DNA of 64,000 bases. Source: Flagellimonas hymeniacidonis (GTDB lineage: Bacteria > Bacteroidota > Bacteroidia > Flavobacteriales > Flavobacteriaceae). A model generated the notes under the pieces. It was not told the DNA's origin. It did no database searches and was given only the letters and a program-made list of their open reading frames with translations. The DNA lies in the NCBI RefSeq assembly GCF_008040165.1, contig NZ_VRUR01000001.1, positions 1,259,349-1,323,348 on the forward strand. The letters are read 5' to 3'. Within the stretch, counting starts at the first letter, position 1. Every line of letters starts with the position of its first letter. Positions 1 to 10,328 of this stretch are shown one piece after another. Made by a program: the position numbers and the translations under genes.

Positions 1-559
1 CTTTATAAACAGCTTCCACGGTAAAATCACCATTGTCCATAATTTCAATACTTTTCCCCATGGCAATGGTTTGCCAATTTTGCCCCCAAATACGTTTTGC
101 AAAACTTTCTGAGATTGCAATCGCTTCAGGTTTTTTGTCCAATTGGGTAATATCACCTTGAATTACAGGGAAGGAAAAGCCTTGAAACAAGTCCGCATTG
201 GTAAAAGTACCAGAGGCCCTAAAATCAACATTGTCAACTTTCAAGTTGTCCTCGAAAGTGCGCCCCAAGGTGAGGTATTTTTCTATCTCCGGTAATTGTT
301 CGGTTGCAGTTCTGAGCAATGGATAAGAAGAGTTTTCATACACATCTAAAACTCCTTGCTCCAACGGCACGGTTCGTTTAACCAAGTATAGCCTATCATC
401 ATTTTCATGAAACGTATCAACGCTTCTTTCATCATGTACCCAAAGCAACATTAGAAAAGATACCGTCAGCGCTAACGAGAGACCGAAAATATTTATAAAA
501 AAGTACGCCTTATTTTTTATGAGATTTCTCCAAGCTATTTTAATATGATTTCTGATCAT
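1..559 (-). CDS. FtsX/MacB-like ABC transporter permease, partial (N-terminal part)
   Basis: This is the seventh and last visible permease of the leftward efflux operon; only about 186 N-terminal residues lie in the window and the frame stays open to the edge. It opens with the operon's shared signature (KIAWRNL around residues 7-13, then a membrane segment near residues 20-42). A periplasmic MacB-type core domain follows. The start ATG at 557-559 is 9 bases downstream of the stop of the neighbouring permease, so the genes are surely co-transcribed. Family knowledge: these permeases move lipophilic substrates, peptides or lipoproteins by mechanotransmission and need an ATPase of the LolD/MacB type. 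The substrate cannot be told from the sequence. Confidence 0.9.
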   Translation of the reverse strand, partial: MIRNHIKIAWRNLIKNKAYFFINIFGLSLALTVSFLMLLWVHDERSVDTFHENDDRLYLVKRTVPLEQGVLDVYENSSYPLLRTATEQLPEIEKYLTLGRTFEDNLKVDNVDFRASGTFTNADLFQGFSFPVIQGDITQLDKKPEAIAISESFAKRIWGQNWQTIAMGKSIEIMDNGDFTVEAVYK

Positions 560-568
560 GGCTGTTTT

Positions 569-2956
569 TTATTCTGTTCGTAGACTTTTTATTGGATTGG
601 ATCTGGCGGCTTTAATCGCTTGAAAGCTAACAGTTGTCAATGTAATAGCAACTAAACAACCAATTGCCAATAAAAATATCCACCAGGAGAGGTCAGTTCT
701 ATAGTTGAAGTTTTCCAACCAATTTCCCATGAAATACCAAGCCAATGGAGATGCTATTAAACCTGCAATTAGGATCAGTTTTAAAAAATCTTTTACAATA
801 AGCCAAAGGATACCTTGCAAACTGCTTCCTAAGACCTTGCGGATTCCAATTTCTTTGGTTTTTTGTACGACAAAGAATAGGATTAACCCATAAATACCCA
901 TGGAGCCAATAAAAATGGCAATACCTGAAAAGAGCTTCGTCAACTCTAGAAAACGCTGTTCTGTAGCGTAGAGCTGTGCAACTCTGTCGTCTAAAAATTC
1001 ATGTTCAAAAATATAGCCTGAAAAAAGGCCATTCCAATGCTTTTCAAGATGGGCAAGAGCGGCTTGAGAATCATTCAAGTTAATTTTGACGGCCAATTTG
1101 GTATAACTATCTATGGCTGGGGCAATAAAAACAGGACTTATGTTCTTATGAAAATCCTGATCATGGAAATCTTTAATGACTCCAACAACATTCCCTTTTA
1201 CATAATCGTCGGCAACTGTTAGCTGTTTTCCCAAAACTTCATCTAAAGATTGTACACCAAGTTTTTTGGCAAAAGTTTCGTTGATCAAGATTTCATCCAC
1301 GGAATCTTTTTCATAAAAATTACGCCCAGCCAATAGTTGCAATCCAAAGGTGTTCAAATATTCTTTATCTGCTATTTTAACCTGTACACTAAATACCTCG
1401 TCTTCCGAATTGCTATTGTACCTTACATTAGTACTCCACTCGTTTTTTCCAGCCCCAGGTGCTGCATAACATGCAGATACTTTTTCAATACCCTGGTGTT
1501 GTTCGATGCGTTCTTTAAGACCATTTAATTGCACAGCATCCACTTCTTCAGGAATTTCTACCATCACTATGGCTGATTTGTTAAATCCTAAATCTGAATC
1601 TATTGCAAATTTTATTTGCTTGTTTACTACAATTGTTCCTACGATAAGAACAATAGATACAATGAATTGAGTGGTGACCAGGACTTGACGGGTAATGGAA
1701 CCACCTGAGTCGTTTTGGGATAGCTTTCTTTTGAAGGCCAATACTGGGGAAATCCTGGCCAACAGAATACCAGGGTAACTACCTACAAACAAGGTTATGC
1801 CCAACAATAGGATTGATACAAAAACAAAGAAGGAACCCGTGAAAAGATTTGAAATAGAAAGTTGAAGATCAAAAATGGAATTAAAATAAGGCAATGAGGC
1901 TATGCCTACCAAAAGACCTAAGATAAGTGCAAGAAAAACAATTAGGAAAGTTTCGGTCATGAACTGCCAAAACAATTGACTTATAAAGGACCCCAATACT
2001 TTACGCACTCCAACTTCCTTGGAACGGGAGACGGATTGTGCAGTTGAAATATTTACAAAATTGATGCCCGCCACTACCATGATAAAAAACCCAACCAAAG
2101 AAAAAATCCACAGTAGCTTTACATCAAGACCCCCATCGTATCTAGAATCAAAATGAACATCTCCTATAGATTGGAGTTTATAGTGATGGATGTTTTTGGA
2201 ATTGGGCCTAAACTTGGTTTGATATTCCGTTAAAGCGCTTTCTATTTGGGTAATATTTTGGCCGGGGTATAACAGGGCAAAACACTGCAGATTTGGACTT
2301 ATCCAACTCCAAGTTTCCCCACCCATGCCTTCGTTGATTTTTTTTAAGGTTTGGAAGGAAACAAAAATATCTCCTTGGACGAGGGTGTTTCTGGGTAAGT
2401 CTTTTAAAATACCAGTAACGGTTACTATTTCTTGATTTGCCAGCAGGAAAGTCTTATTTATAGGGTTTTCTTCTCCAAAAAGCCTGTTGGCCATTGTTTC
2501 GGTAACGATAGCAGTATTGGGTTCTTTGATCTGAATATTTTTAGAACCATCAATAAGTGGAAAATCAAAGATTTCAAAAAATTCAGGTTCAGCAAATACA
2601 ACCCCTTTTTTTGCTTTGATTTTTAAATTGCTTTCCTCTATATAGATTACCTCATCTTCCCAATTTACAATTTTGGCGACCTTCTCTGCATACTCATAAT
2701 CATTTCTAAAAGCATTTGTAAAACCTGGCGGTACACTTTGCACATAGTTAATATAGTCCTTGTGCTGTTCGGTGACAAAACGGTATATCCTATCAGCATT
2801 TGAGTGAAATTTATCAAACTGTAAATGATGACTTACAAAAAGGAAAATTAGAATACTACTGGCAAAACCAAGGGAGAGACCCAAAATGTTGATTAGTGCA
2901 AAGCCTTTCTTCTTTTTAATGTTTCTCCATGCTATTTTAAAATGATTTTTGATCAT
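569..2956 (-). CDS. FtsX/MacB-like ABC transporter permease (795 aa)
   Basis: Sixth permease of the operon. It has the double-length layout typical of Bacteroidota: membrane helix near 20-42, MacB-type periplasmic domain to about 280, FtsX domain with three helices about 281-400 (ending in a GSYPG motif near 392), a second helix near 424-445, a second periplasmic domain, and a C-terminal FtsX domain about 670-795. The KEIGIRKVLGS type coupling motif sits in the C-terminal part and a KEVGVRKVLGS counterpart in the first. It ends in the shared NPIKSLRTE tail. It is closest to the first permease of the operon (12785-15166); both share the VPP and YAEKVAKIV segments in the first periplasmic domain. 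Transport by this subunit is inferred from the family. Confidence 0.93.
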   Translation of the reverse strand: MIKNHFKIAWRNIKKKKGFALINILGLSLGFASSILIFLFVSHHLQFDKFHSNADRIYRFVTEQHKDYINYVQSVPPGFTNAFRNDYEYAEKVAKIVNWEDEVIYIEESNLKIKAKKGVVFAEPEFFEIFDFPLIDGSKNIQIKEPNTAIVTETMANRLFGEENPINKTFLLANQEIVTVTGILKDLPRNTLVQGDIFVSFQTLKKINEGMGGETWSWISPNLQCFALLYPGQNITQIESALTEYQTKFRPNSKNIHHYKLQSIGDVHFDSRYDGGLDVKLLWIFSLVGFFIMVVAGINFVNISTAQSVSRSKEVGVRKVLGSFISQLFWQFMTETFLIVFLALILGLLVGIASLPYFNSIFDLQLSISNLFTGSFFVFVSILLLGITLFVGSYPGILLARISPVLAFKRKLSQNDSGGSITRQVLVTTQFIVSIVLIVGTIVVNKQIKFAIDSDLGFNKSAIVMVEIPEEVDAVQLNGLKERIEQHQGIEKVSACYAAPGAGKNEWSTNVRYNSNSEDEVFSVQVKIADKEYLNTFGLQLLAGRNFYEKDSVDEILINETFAKKLGVQSLDEVLGKQLTVADDYVKGNVVGVIKDFHDQDFHKNISPVFIAPAIDSYTKLAVKINLNDSQAALAHLEKHWNGLFSGYIFEHEFLDDRVAQLYATEQRFLELTKLFSGIAIFIGSMGIYGLILFFVVQKTKEIGIRKVLGSSLQGILWLIVKDFLKLILIAGLIASPLAWYFMGNWLENFNYRTDLSWWIFLLAIGCLVAITLTTVSFQAIKAARSNPIKSLRTE

Positions 2957-2965
2957 CGCTACTTT

Positions 2966-5365
2966 TTATTCTGTTCTTAAGCTTTTTATTGGATTGGATC
3001 TAGCGGCTTTAATCGCTTGAAAACTCACGGTCAAAATCGTAACACCCATAGCTCCCAACATGGCCAAGGCAAAAATCCACCACTTGAGGATTACGCGATA
3101 TGGGTATTCTTGTAACCAACCATTCATAATATAATAGGCTATGGGAACGGCAATGAAACAAGAAACGGTCACCAACTTTAAAAAGTCCTTTGAAAGCATG
3201 TTCCATACATTGAAAACGGATGCTCCCAATACTTTTCGAACCCCAATTTCTTTGGTTCTTTGTTCGGCCACAAAAGAGGTTAGGCCAAACAGTCCAAGAC
3301 AACTGATTAAAATGGCCAAGGCGGTAAAAATCCCAGAGAGTCTTCCAATACGTTCTTCCGAGGCAAATTTTTTCCCGTATTGTTCGTCTACAAAATCATA
3401 TTGAAAGGGAATATTTGGGAAATGTTCTTTGAATACCCGCTCTATGATGGCGATATTCTGTTTAGCGCTTTGTTGTGGATTCAACCGAAGGTTGTAATAG
3501 CTAGATTCACCGCCTTTGTCATACACATACATGCCTTGCTTAACTGGCTCGTAGGGTGACTGTGCAATCATATCCTCAACGACCCCAACAATTTTTAGTG
3601 GAGGGTCAGGATCTTCTTCGGAACTGTCTTTGATAAGCATTCCTATTGGGTTTTTTAGTCCCAAGTATTTCACTGCCGTTTGATTCAATAAAACTGCATT
3701 TGAATCCGTTGCAAACTCTCTTGAAAAATCCCTTCCGGCAACAATTTTCAAATTCAAGGACTTGGCATACTCAGGCGATACTTCTGTCCAGGCTAAATCT
3801 TCTTGGAAACCTTCAGGCTTGCCTTCCCAAGTGAACCCATTTCGGTTAGACCATATTCTGGTTGTTGGACTGCTTGAAGAAGACATTTCAACTATTGCGT
3901 TTGAGGCTAAAAATTCGCTGCGCATCAGGTCATATTTGCCTGTAAAATCTTCACTGAAGGTGGGCACTTGAATCAATCCCTCCTTATCATAACCAATAGG
4001 TCTGTTTTTAGCATAGTTTATTTGTTGCATAACAATCACCGTTCCTATGATAAAGGCCACGGATACAGTAAATTGAAGTACCACTAGAATTTTTCTGGGA
4101 GTGCCTGCATGTCTACCAGCTTTAAAAGTGCCTTTTAGCACATCCACAGGTCTAAAGGAAGAAAGATATAAAGCAGGATAACTTCCGGCCAACAGCGCTG
4201 TCAGTAAAATAAAAACAAGCGCTGTAAGCCAAAAAGAAGGATTTCCCCATGGGAATACAATCTCTTTTCGAGCTAATTCATTAAAGCCCGTCAACGATAA
4301 CAAAACAATGAAAACGGCAATCATAAAAGCAAATAAAACCACAAGGAAAGACTCGCTTAAGAATTGGTTGATCAACTGCCCTCTTTGCGAACCAATGGAT
4401 TTTCTAATCCCTACTTCTTTGGCCCTTTTTTCCGATCGCGCGGTACTAAGGTTCATAAAGTTGATACAGGCCAACAGCAGTACAAAAGCCCCAATAATTC
4501 CAAAGAGCCAAACGTATTTTATTCTGCCCCCAACTTGTTTGCCATCCTCAAATTTTGAACGCAAATACCAATCTTTCATTGGTAGAAGGAACAACTGTGG
4601 ATTAAATTCCACTCCGTCTTCATATAGGTCCTTTTTTACATCCTTAATGGTAGAAGAGATTCTTTCCATTGAGGTGTTATCTGCAATTTGAACAAACATT
4701 TGAAAAGAATTATTGCCCCAATTATCCTCAGACTCCTTAACCCATTCTCTGGTGGTAGCATATTTTTCCCATGGCATAATAAAATGGGTGTCATAAAAAG
4801 AAGAATTAAAAGGCAAATCTTCATAAACAGCGGTCACCATCATATCATATTGGCTATTGACCTCAATAATTTTACCTATTGGATCTTCCTGCCCAAAAAG
4901 TGCTTCGGCGGTCAAGGAAGAAAGCATGATTGAGTTTATTTCTCTAAGCCCATCTTTTTCCCCTTTCAATATTTTTAATGCTAACATTTCCGGTGCTGCT
5001 TCCTGCATGAAGTTGCCATCTCTAGAAATGCTGTTATCCTTGTACTTTAAATATTGGGAATTGGTCCAAGAAGACATGACCAAATGTTTAAAATTATCCA
5101 TATAACCTTCTCGGAAAGCCATTTCCAAAGGGCGTGGAATTGCTTGCCCGGTCCCAGTTAGATTGTTAAAGGTTTGGGATTGCATTACTTGGGCAATCTT
5201 ATCTTTGTTTTCGAAATAGTCGTCGTGCGAAAGCTCATCTTGAATCCAGAGCCCTATAATAAGGGTTACGGCCATGCCCAATGCTAGACCACCAATATTT
5301 ATGATGGTATAGGCCTTGTTCTTTGCAAGATTTCTCCAAGCTATTTTTAAATAATTCTTTATCAT
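2966..5365 (-). CDS. FtsX/MacB-like ABC transporter permease (799 aa)
   Basis: Fifth permease of the operon, with the same duplicated core (helix, periplasmic domain, FtsX, helix, periplasmic domain, FtsX). The coupling motifs are KEVGIRKSIGS in the first FtsX domain and KEIGVRKVLGA in the second. The last about 45 bases of coding sequence, including the NPIKSLRTE tail, are nearly identical in DNA to the end of the next gene downstream, although the bodies are diverged; this suggests local gene conversion. It is 9 bases from its downstream neighbour and 22 from its upstream one. Function as an inner-membrane transport subunit is inferred from the family. Confidence 0.93.
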   Translation of the reverse strand: MIKNYLKIAWRNLAKNKAYTIINIGGLALGMAVTLIIGLWIQDELSHDDYFENKDKIAQVMQSQTFNNLTGTGQAIPRPLEMAFREGYMDNFKHLVMSSWTNSQYLKYKDNSISRDGNFMQEAAPEMLALKILKGEKDGLREINSIMLSSLTAEALFGQEDPIGKIIEVNSQYDMMVTAVYEDLPFNSSFYDTHFIMPWEKYATTREWVKESEDNWGNNSFQMFVQIADNTSMERISSTIKDVKKDLYEDGVEFNPQLFLLPMKDWYLRSKFEDGKQVGGRIKYVWLFGIIGAFVLLLACINFMNLSTARSEKRAKEVGIRKSIGSQRGQLINQFLSESFLVVLFAFMIAVFIVLLSLTGFNELARKEIVFPWGNPSFWLTALVFILLTALLAGSYPALYLSSFRPVDVLKGTFKAGRHAGTPRKILVVLQFTVSVAFIIGTVIVMQQINYAKNRPIGYDKEGLIQVPTFSEDFTGKYDLMRSEFLASNAIVEMSSSSSPTTRIWSNRNGFTWEGKPEGFQEDLAWTEVSPEYAKSLNLKIVAGRDFSREFATDSNAVLLNQTAVKYLGLKNPIGMLIKDSSEEDPDPPLKIVGVVEDMIAQSPYEPVKQGMYVYDKGGESSYYNLRLNPQQSAKQNIAIIERVFKEHFPNIPFQYDFVDEQYGKKFASEERIGRLSGIFTALAILISCLGLFGLTSFVAEQRTKEIGVRKVLGASVFNVWNMLSKDFLKLVTVSCFIAVPIAYYIMNGWLQEYPYRVILKWWIFALAMLGAMGVTILTVSFQAIKAARSNPIKSLRTE

Positions 5366-5387
5366 GATAGTCCGTTTATGGATTATT

Positions 5388-7823
5388 TTATTCTGTTCGT
5401 AAGCTTTTTACTGGGTTAACTATTGCCGCCTTAATGCTTTGATAGCTCACCGTAATAATGGCTATTGCGATGGCCAAAAAGGCAGAAAGGACAAAGACCC
5501 ATCCACTGATTTCTATTCGGTATGAGAAGTCTTCGAGCCATTTGTTCATGGCAAACCAACCAACCGGAAGGGAAACGAGTATTGCAACGCCGACTAATTT
5601 TAGAAAATCCATGGTTAGCTTATAGGTAATCTGTCTAACGCTGGCGCCCAATACTTTTCTAACACCAATTTCCTTGGTTCTTTTTTCAGCATTAAAAGAG
5701 GCTAAGCCAAATAATCCAAGGCATGCGATTAGAATGGAAAGGGTGGTGAAAATGAAAAAAATATGACTCAGACGTTGTTCAGATTTATACGTGTTATTGA
5801 AGGAATCTTCCATAAAGTAGTAATCGAAAGGTTGGCCGGGGGCGGCCTTGTTCCAAATATTTTCAACACTGCTAATGGCATTTGAAAAATTACCAGCCTC
5901 CAATTTTATGGCAAGTGAGTATGCCCAAGTGCCCAAGTGAAGACTCAAAGATTCTATTTCCTCCCTAAATGGGGAAAAATGAAAATCCTTTACTACGCCG
6001 ATGATGGTATAATATTTTGGGTTTTCAGCACCCATATCTGGAGTATATCGTTTACCAATAGCTTCGTTGGCAGGGACCCCAATAACGGCTAACGCGGACT
6101 CATTGATAATGATACTGGTAGAATCATTTTTAAATTGTCTGTCAAAGTTTCTTCCCGCAATTATCTTGAAGCCCATAGTTTGTATATAATCATGGTCAAC
6201 ACCCCAGCGTTGCATACTAAGAGCATTTTCTTGGTCGGTAGCCCCTTCTTCAGGAGCAAAAGTACTGTCGGACCTGCTGGAAGGAGTAGGAAAAAAACTG
6301 CTTAAGGTTGCGTTTTTGACAAAGCCCAAATTTTTCACCTCTTCTTTAAATGTGGCCACTTGATTGCCCATTGCAAACACGTCATTGATGATGAGCACTT
6401 GATCTTTTGAAAAGCCTAAATCTTTATTCTGAATATATTTTAATTGCTGATAAACAACTAGGGTGCCCACAATTAGAAAAACGGAAATTGCAAATTGAAA
6501 TATCACAAGTCCATTCCTGATTTTTCCACCGCCAAGATTAGTGCCACTAGACCCTTTGAGCACTTTTACTGGCATAAATTTCGACATAAAGAATGCGGGA
6601 TAACTACCCGAGAAAAGCCCTAAAATAATACCAGATGCTAAAAGGATTAACCAAAAAAATGGATTTGAATAGGGCATGGAAATAGCCTTATCTGCCAAAT
6701 TGTTAAAAAACGGCAGCGCTATTATGGCCAATAGTACAGCCAGCAAAAGGGCACCAAAGGATACTAACCCTGATTCTATCAAAAACTGACGGATAAGCTC
6801 TCCCTTCTTGGACCCCAAAGTTTTGCGAACACCTACTTCTTTTGCTCTTTTTAGTGAATGTGCCGTGGATAGATTCATGAAATTGACACAAGCCAAAACA
6901 ATTAGAAATATGGCGATAAAGGAAAGAATGTATATGCTTTTAATATCGTTGTTTGCACTGATTTCCGCTACCCGGTCAGATTTTAGATGGACATCCGTTA
7001 ATGGTATTGTGCTATAGATCAAATGATTTCCTGCCGCCTTGAACTGTTCTTCGGTAATACCGGGCATAAACTGCTGTACTCCGGGAACCACATATTTACC
7101 CAAAAAACCGCGTAAGGGCTCCTGAATGTTATCAATATTGGCCAAAGGAATAAGTTTTATATAGGTTTGATAATTGTTACTGCCCCAATTCACTACACGG
7201 GAATCATCATACCCAGCCATGGCCATAAAAACGGTATGATCCCTTAGGAATGAATTGTTTGGCAAATCATCAATAACTCCAGTTACAGTATATGTTTCCT
7301 GATTGTTCAATAAAAGTACCTGGCCTAAAGCTTCATTAATTCCAAAATGTTTTTCTGCAGCTGTCTTGGTCAAGACTAAAGTGTTAGGTGATTTGAGTGC
7401 TGTTTTTATGTCACCGCTTAAAAGCGATATCCCAAACATTTTAAAGAATGTGGAGTCTACATAGGTAGTCTGCAACTCTTTTACATTTACTTCGGTGTCT
7501 GCTTTTCTAACCAAAGCACTCCCTCTGGTTCTAAATCTTGTGGTCAATTCAACTTCCGAAAAGTCGTTGCCGACAGCTTCTGCAAGTGGGGCAGGTGTTA
7601 CAGCAAATTCTCGTGCTTCACCACCAAACTTTATATCCACATTTATTCTGTGTATGCGGTCTGCATCTGTAAACATTTTATCAAAACTTAACTCATCGTA
7701 GATATATAATGAAATTAAGAGTCCACCAGCCATGCCTATGGCCAAACCAAAGGTGTTTAGAAATGTAAAGAAGGGTTGTTTTTTAAGACTCCTCCAAGCT
7801 ATTTTAATATGATTTTTTAACAT
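5388..7823 (-). CDS. FtsX/MacB-like ABC transporter permease (811 aa)
   Basis: Fourth permease of the operon. The frame is open a further 47 codons upstream, but that stretch overlaps the preceding permease gene and lacks family similarity. The ATG at 7821-7823 begins the conserved MLKNHIKIAWRSLKK signature, so this start is preferred and leaves a 23-base gap. It carries the usual duplicated periplasmic/FtsX layout, coupling motifs KEVGVRKTLGS and KEIGVRKVLGA, and the VNPVKSLRTE tail. It forms a close paralogue pair with the gene just upstream (7847-10306): both begin with the same signature, both carry the YDELSFD segment near residue 48, and both have similar second periplasmic domains. Confidence 0.93.
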   Translation of the reverse strand: MLKNHIKIAWRSLKKQPFFTFLNTFGLAIGMAGGLLISLYIYDELSFDKMFTDADRIHRINVDIKFGGEAREFAVTPAPLAEAVGNDFSEVELTTRFRTRGSALVRKADTEVNVKELQTTYVDSTFFKMFGISLLSGDIKTALKSPNTLVLTKTAAEKHFGINEALGQVLLLNNQETYTVTGVIDDLPNNSFLRDHTVFMAMAGYDDSRVVNWGSNNYQTYIKLIPLANIDNIQEPLRGFLGKYVVPGVQQFMPGITEEQFKAAGNHLIYSTIPLTDVHLKSDRVAEISANNDIKSIYILSFIAIFLIVLACVNFMNLSTAHSLKRAKEVGVRKTLGSKKGELIRQFLIESGLVSFGALLLAVLLAIIALPFFNNLADKAISMPYSNPFFWLILLASGIILGLFSGSYPAFFMSKFMPVKVLKGSSGTNLGGGKIRNGLVIFQFAISVFLIVGTLVVYQQLKYIQNKDLGFSKDQVLIINDVFAMGNQVATFKEEVKNLGFVKNATLSSFFPTPSSRSDSTFAPEEGATDQENALSMQRWGVDHDYIQTMGFKIIAGRNFDRQFKNDSTSIIINESALAVIGVPANEAIGKRYTPDMGAENPKYYTIIGVVKDFHFSPFREEIESLSLHLGTWAYSLAIKLEAGNFSNAISSVENIWNKAAPGQPFDYYFMEDSFNNTYKSEQRLSHIFFIFTTLSILIACLGLFGLASFNAEKRTKEIGVRKVLGASVRQITYKLTMDFLKLVGVAILVSLPVGWFAMNKWLEDFSYRIEISGWVFVLSAFLAIAIAIITVSYQSIKAAIVNPVKSLRTE

Positions 7824-7846
7824 TGCAATAGTTTTTGTTGATGTAC

Positions 7847-10306
7847 TTATTCTGTTCTTAGGCTTTTTGTTGGGTTTACTATGGCAGCTTTTACACTTTG
7901 AAGACCAACGGTCAACAACGCAATAACAATTGCTAACAGAGAGGCAATGGCAAAAACCCACCATTCAATTTCAATTCTATATGAAAAATCTTCTAGCCAT
8001 TTGTTCATGGCGAACCAACCGATAGGAAGCGAGACAAGTATGGCGACACCCACAAGCTTTAGAAAGTCTATTATTAGCTTATAAGTTATTTGTCCAACGT
8101 TGGCTCCCAATACTTTTCTTATTCCAATTTCTTTAGTGCGCTTTTCTGCATTGAAAACGGCTAGACCAAATAGGCCAAGGCATGCAATGAGAATGGACAA
8201 GAAGGTAAAGACAACAAAAATGCTTCCAAGTTGTTGTTCTGCTTTATACGTGTCATTAAAAGAATCATCCATGAAATAATATTGGAAAGGTTGGTGCGGA
8301 GCCATCGTATTCCAAATCTGCTTTATTTGCGCTATAGTGTTTTTAAAATCTCCGTGATTAAGCTTAATCAACATTTTATTGGAGTTACGACCTAATGACA
8401 GGCTCATGGCGTTGATATTATTTCGCAGCGATTCAAAATGAAAATTTTCAACTACACCGATGACGGTTAAATACTCCATATTCTCCTTATCAGGACGCTT
8501 AAAGTCATGGCTTAACCTAGCCCCAAGTGCATCTTCATTTTGTAACCCCAACATTGCTACGGCAGATTCATTTAAAATTATGGAGGAGGAATCTGTGGGG
8601 AGTTGACGGTCAAAATTTCGGCCAACTATAATTTTCATGCCCAAAGTATTCATGTAATCATGGTCGACTCTCCATTTTTCAAAAATGTAGCCATCGTGTT
8701 TTATTCCGCTTCCGGCTTCAGGAAAAAATGTGATGCCATTACGTGCAGAGGGTGTTGGTAGAAAACTGCTCAGAGACACACTTTTTACATGACCAACTTT
8801 CTCAACTTCCTGTTTCAAAGATTGAATCTTATCACCTGATGCGTCAACATCATCTATGATTAAAACTTGGTCTTTTTTGAACCCCAGATCTTTGCTTTGA
8901 ATAAATTGTAATTGCTGAAAAACCACTAAAGTTCCTATAATAAGAGACACAGAAATGGCAAACTGGAAAATAACCAGATAATTTCTGACCCTGCTATTGC
9001 CAGTTCCACTTTTACTACCCCCTTTTAATGTTATTATAGGAGCGAATTTTGAAAGGAAAAATGCTGGGTAAGAGCCTGAAAACAGACCTAATAAAATGGC
9101 TGAAACAAGAAGTAACCCCCAGAAAAGAGGACTATTTAATGGCAAGGAAATGCCTTTCCCAGAAAGCTCATTGAAAAAAGGAAGTGCTATTGCGGTAATA
9201 GCCAATGCCATAACAAGTGACAGGAATGAAATGGTGACCGCTTCAGTCAAAAACTGTTTGATAAGGCCAATTTTTTTGGACCCTAGTGTTTTTCTAATAC
9301 CAATTTCCTTTACTCTTTTTAAGGCTTGTGCTGTTGATAAGTTTACGAAGTTGACACTTGCCAATATAATTAGGAATAAACCAATTGCAGAGAGAATATA
9401 GATATTTTCAATGTCATTGTTTGGACTTAGCTCCCCTTTCCTATTTGAGGAATACAAATGAATATCGGTTAATGGTGTAGTGCTCCAAACCATATTGTTG
9501 CCTGATGCTTTGCGGCTTTCCCGAAATTTTTTTAGGGTCATGCTTGGATCAAATGTTTGTATCCAAGGAATCATGTAGGTTTCATAAATATTTTTTAGAG
9601 GCGCGTTCAAGGATTGAATGCTTGCTTCAGAATGAAGTTTGATAAATGTGGAATAGTTCCAATTTGCCCATGAAGGACTTTCCGCATCAGGAAAACTGGT
9701 CATTGAAATAAAAATAGTATGGTTTCTTAAAAAGGAGTTTTCGGGCAAGTCATCAATAACACCTGTAACGGTATAAACATCTTTATTGTCCAATAACAGT
9801 GTTTGCCCTAAAACCCTATCAGATCCAAAATGTTTTTGAGCTGCTGTTTGGGTCAAGATTAAGGTTTTGGGTGCTTTAAGTGCTGTTTCGGGATTTCCTT
9901 TTAAAAGAGTTAATCCAAACATGTCAAAAAAGGTAGAATCAACACCTATAATATGATTTTCCTTTATGTTTTGTTTAGCTTCAGTTTTTCGTAGAAGTAT
10001 ACTACTCATATCCCTAAACCTAGTTACCATTTCAATTTGGGGGTAGTCCTGCATCAATGTATGCCCTAAAGGAGCTGCTACAGAAGCATATTTATTGGTT
10101 TCTCCTCCATTGGTATTATCAATATTAATTCTATGAATGCGATTCCCATCTGGAAACATACCATCGAAACTTAGCTCATCATATATATACATTGAGATAA
10201 GTAGGCAACCAGCCATGCCTATGGCCAAACCAAAGATGTTCAGAAAGGTAAAAAAAGGATGTTTTTTAAGACTCCTCCAAGCAATTTTGATATGGTTTTT
10301 AAGCAT
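7847..10306 (-). CDS. FtsX/MacB-like ABC transporter permease (819 aa)
   Basis: Third permease of the operon, the close paralogue of 5388-7823. Layout is helix about 20-42, MacB-like periplasmic domain, FtsX helices about 300-415, helix about 445, second periplasmic domain, and C-terminal FtsX helices. Coupling motifs KEIGIRKTLGS and KEIGIRKVLGA are visible, as is the VNPTKSLRTE tail. Conserved membrane segments, unbroken length and full-length periplasmic domains indicate that the gene is intact. The pair probably arose by tandem duplication inside the operon (inference). Confidence 0.93.
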   Translation of the reverse strand: MLKNHIKIAWRSLKKHPFFTFLNIFGLAIGMAGCLLISMYIYDELSFDGMFPDGNRIHRINIDNTNGGETNKYASVAAPLGHTLMQDYPQIEMVTRFRDMSSILLRKTEAKQNIKENHIIGVDSTFFDMFGLTLLKGNPETALKAPKTLILTQTAAQKHFGSDRVLGQTLLLDNKDVYTVTGVIDDLPENSFLRNHTIFISMTSFPDAESPSWANWNYSTFIKLHSEASIQSLNAPLKNIYETYMIPWIQTFDPSMTLKKFRESRKASGNNMVWSTTPLTDIHLYSSNRKGELSPNNDIENIYILSAIGLFLIILASVNFVNLSTAQALKRVKEIGIRKTLGSKKIGLIKQFLTEAVTISFLSLVMALAITAIALPFFNELSGKGISLPLNSPLFWGLLLVSAILLGLFSGSYPAFFLSKFAPIITLKGGSKSGTGNSRVRNYLVIFQFAISVSLIIGTLVVFQQLQFIQSKDLGFKKDQVLIIDDVDASGDKIQSLKQEVEKVGHVKSVSLSSFLPTPSARNGITFFPEAGSGIKHDGYIFEKWRVDHDYMNTLGMKIIVGRNFDRQLPTDSSSIILNESAVAMLGLQNEDALGARLSHDFKRPDKENMEYLTVIGVVENFHFESLRNNINAMSLSLGRNSNKMLIKLNHGDFKNTIAQIKQIWNTMAPHQPFQYYFMDDSFNDTYKAEQQLGSIFVVFTFLSILIACLGLFGLAVFNAEKRTKEIGIRKVLGANVGQITYKLIIDFLKLVGVAILVSLPIGWFAMNKWLEDFSYRIEIEWWVFAIASLLAIVIALLTVGLQSVKAAIVNPTKSLRTE

Positions 10307-10328
10307 GACGATTCGTTTTTGATATGTT

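Noticed and set aside
7824..7964. Longer start for the fourth permease
   Set aside because: The extra 47 codons overlap the preceding permease gene and lie before the conserved MLKNHIKIAW start.
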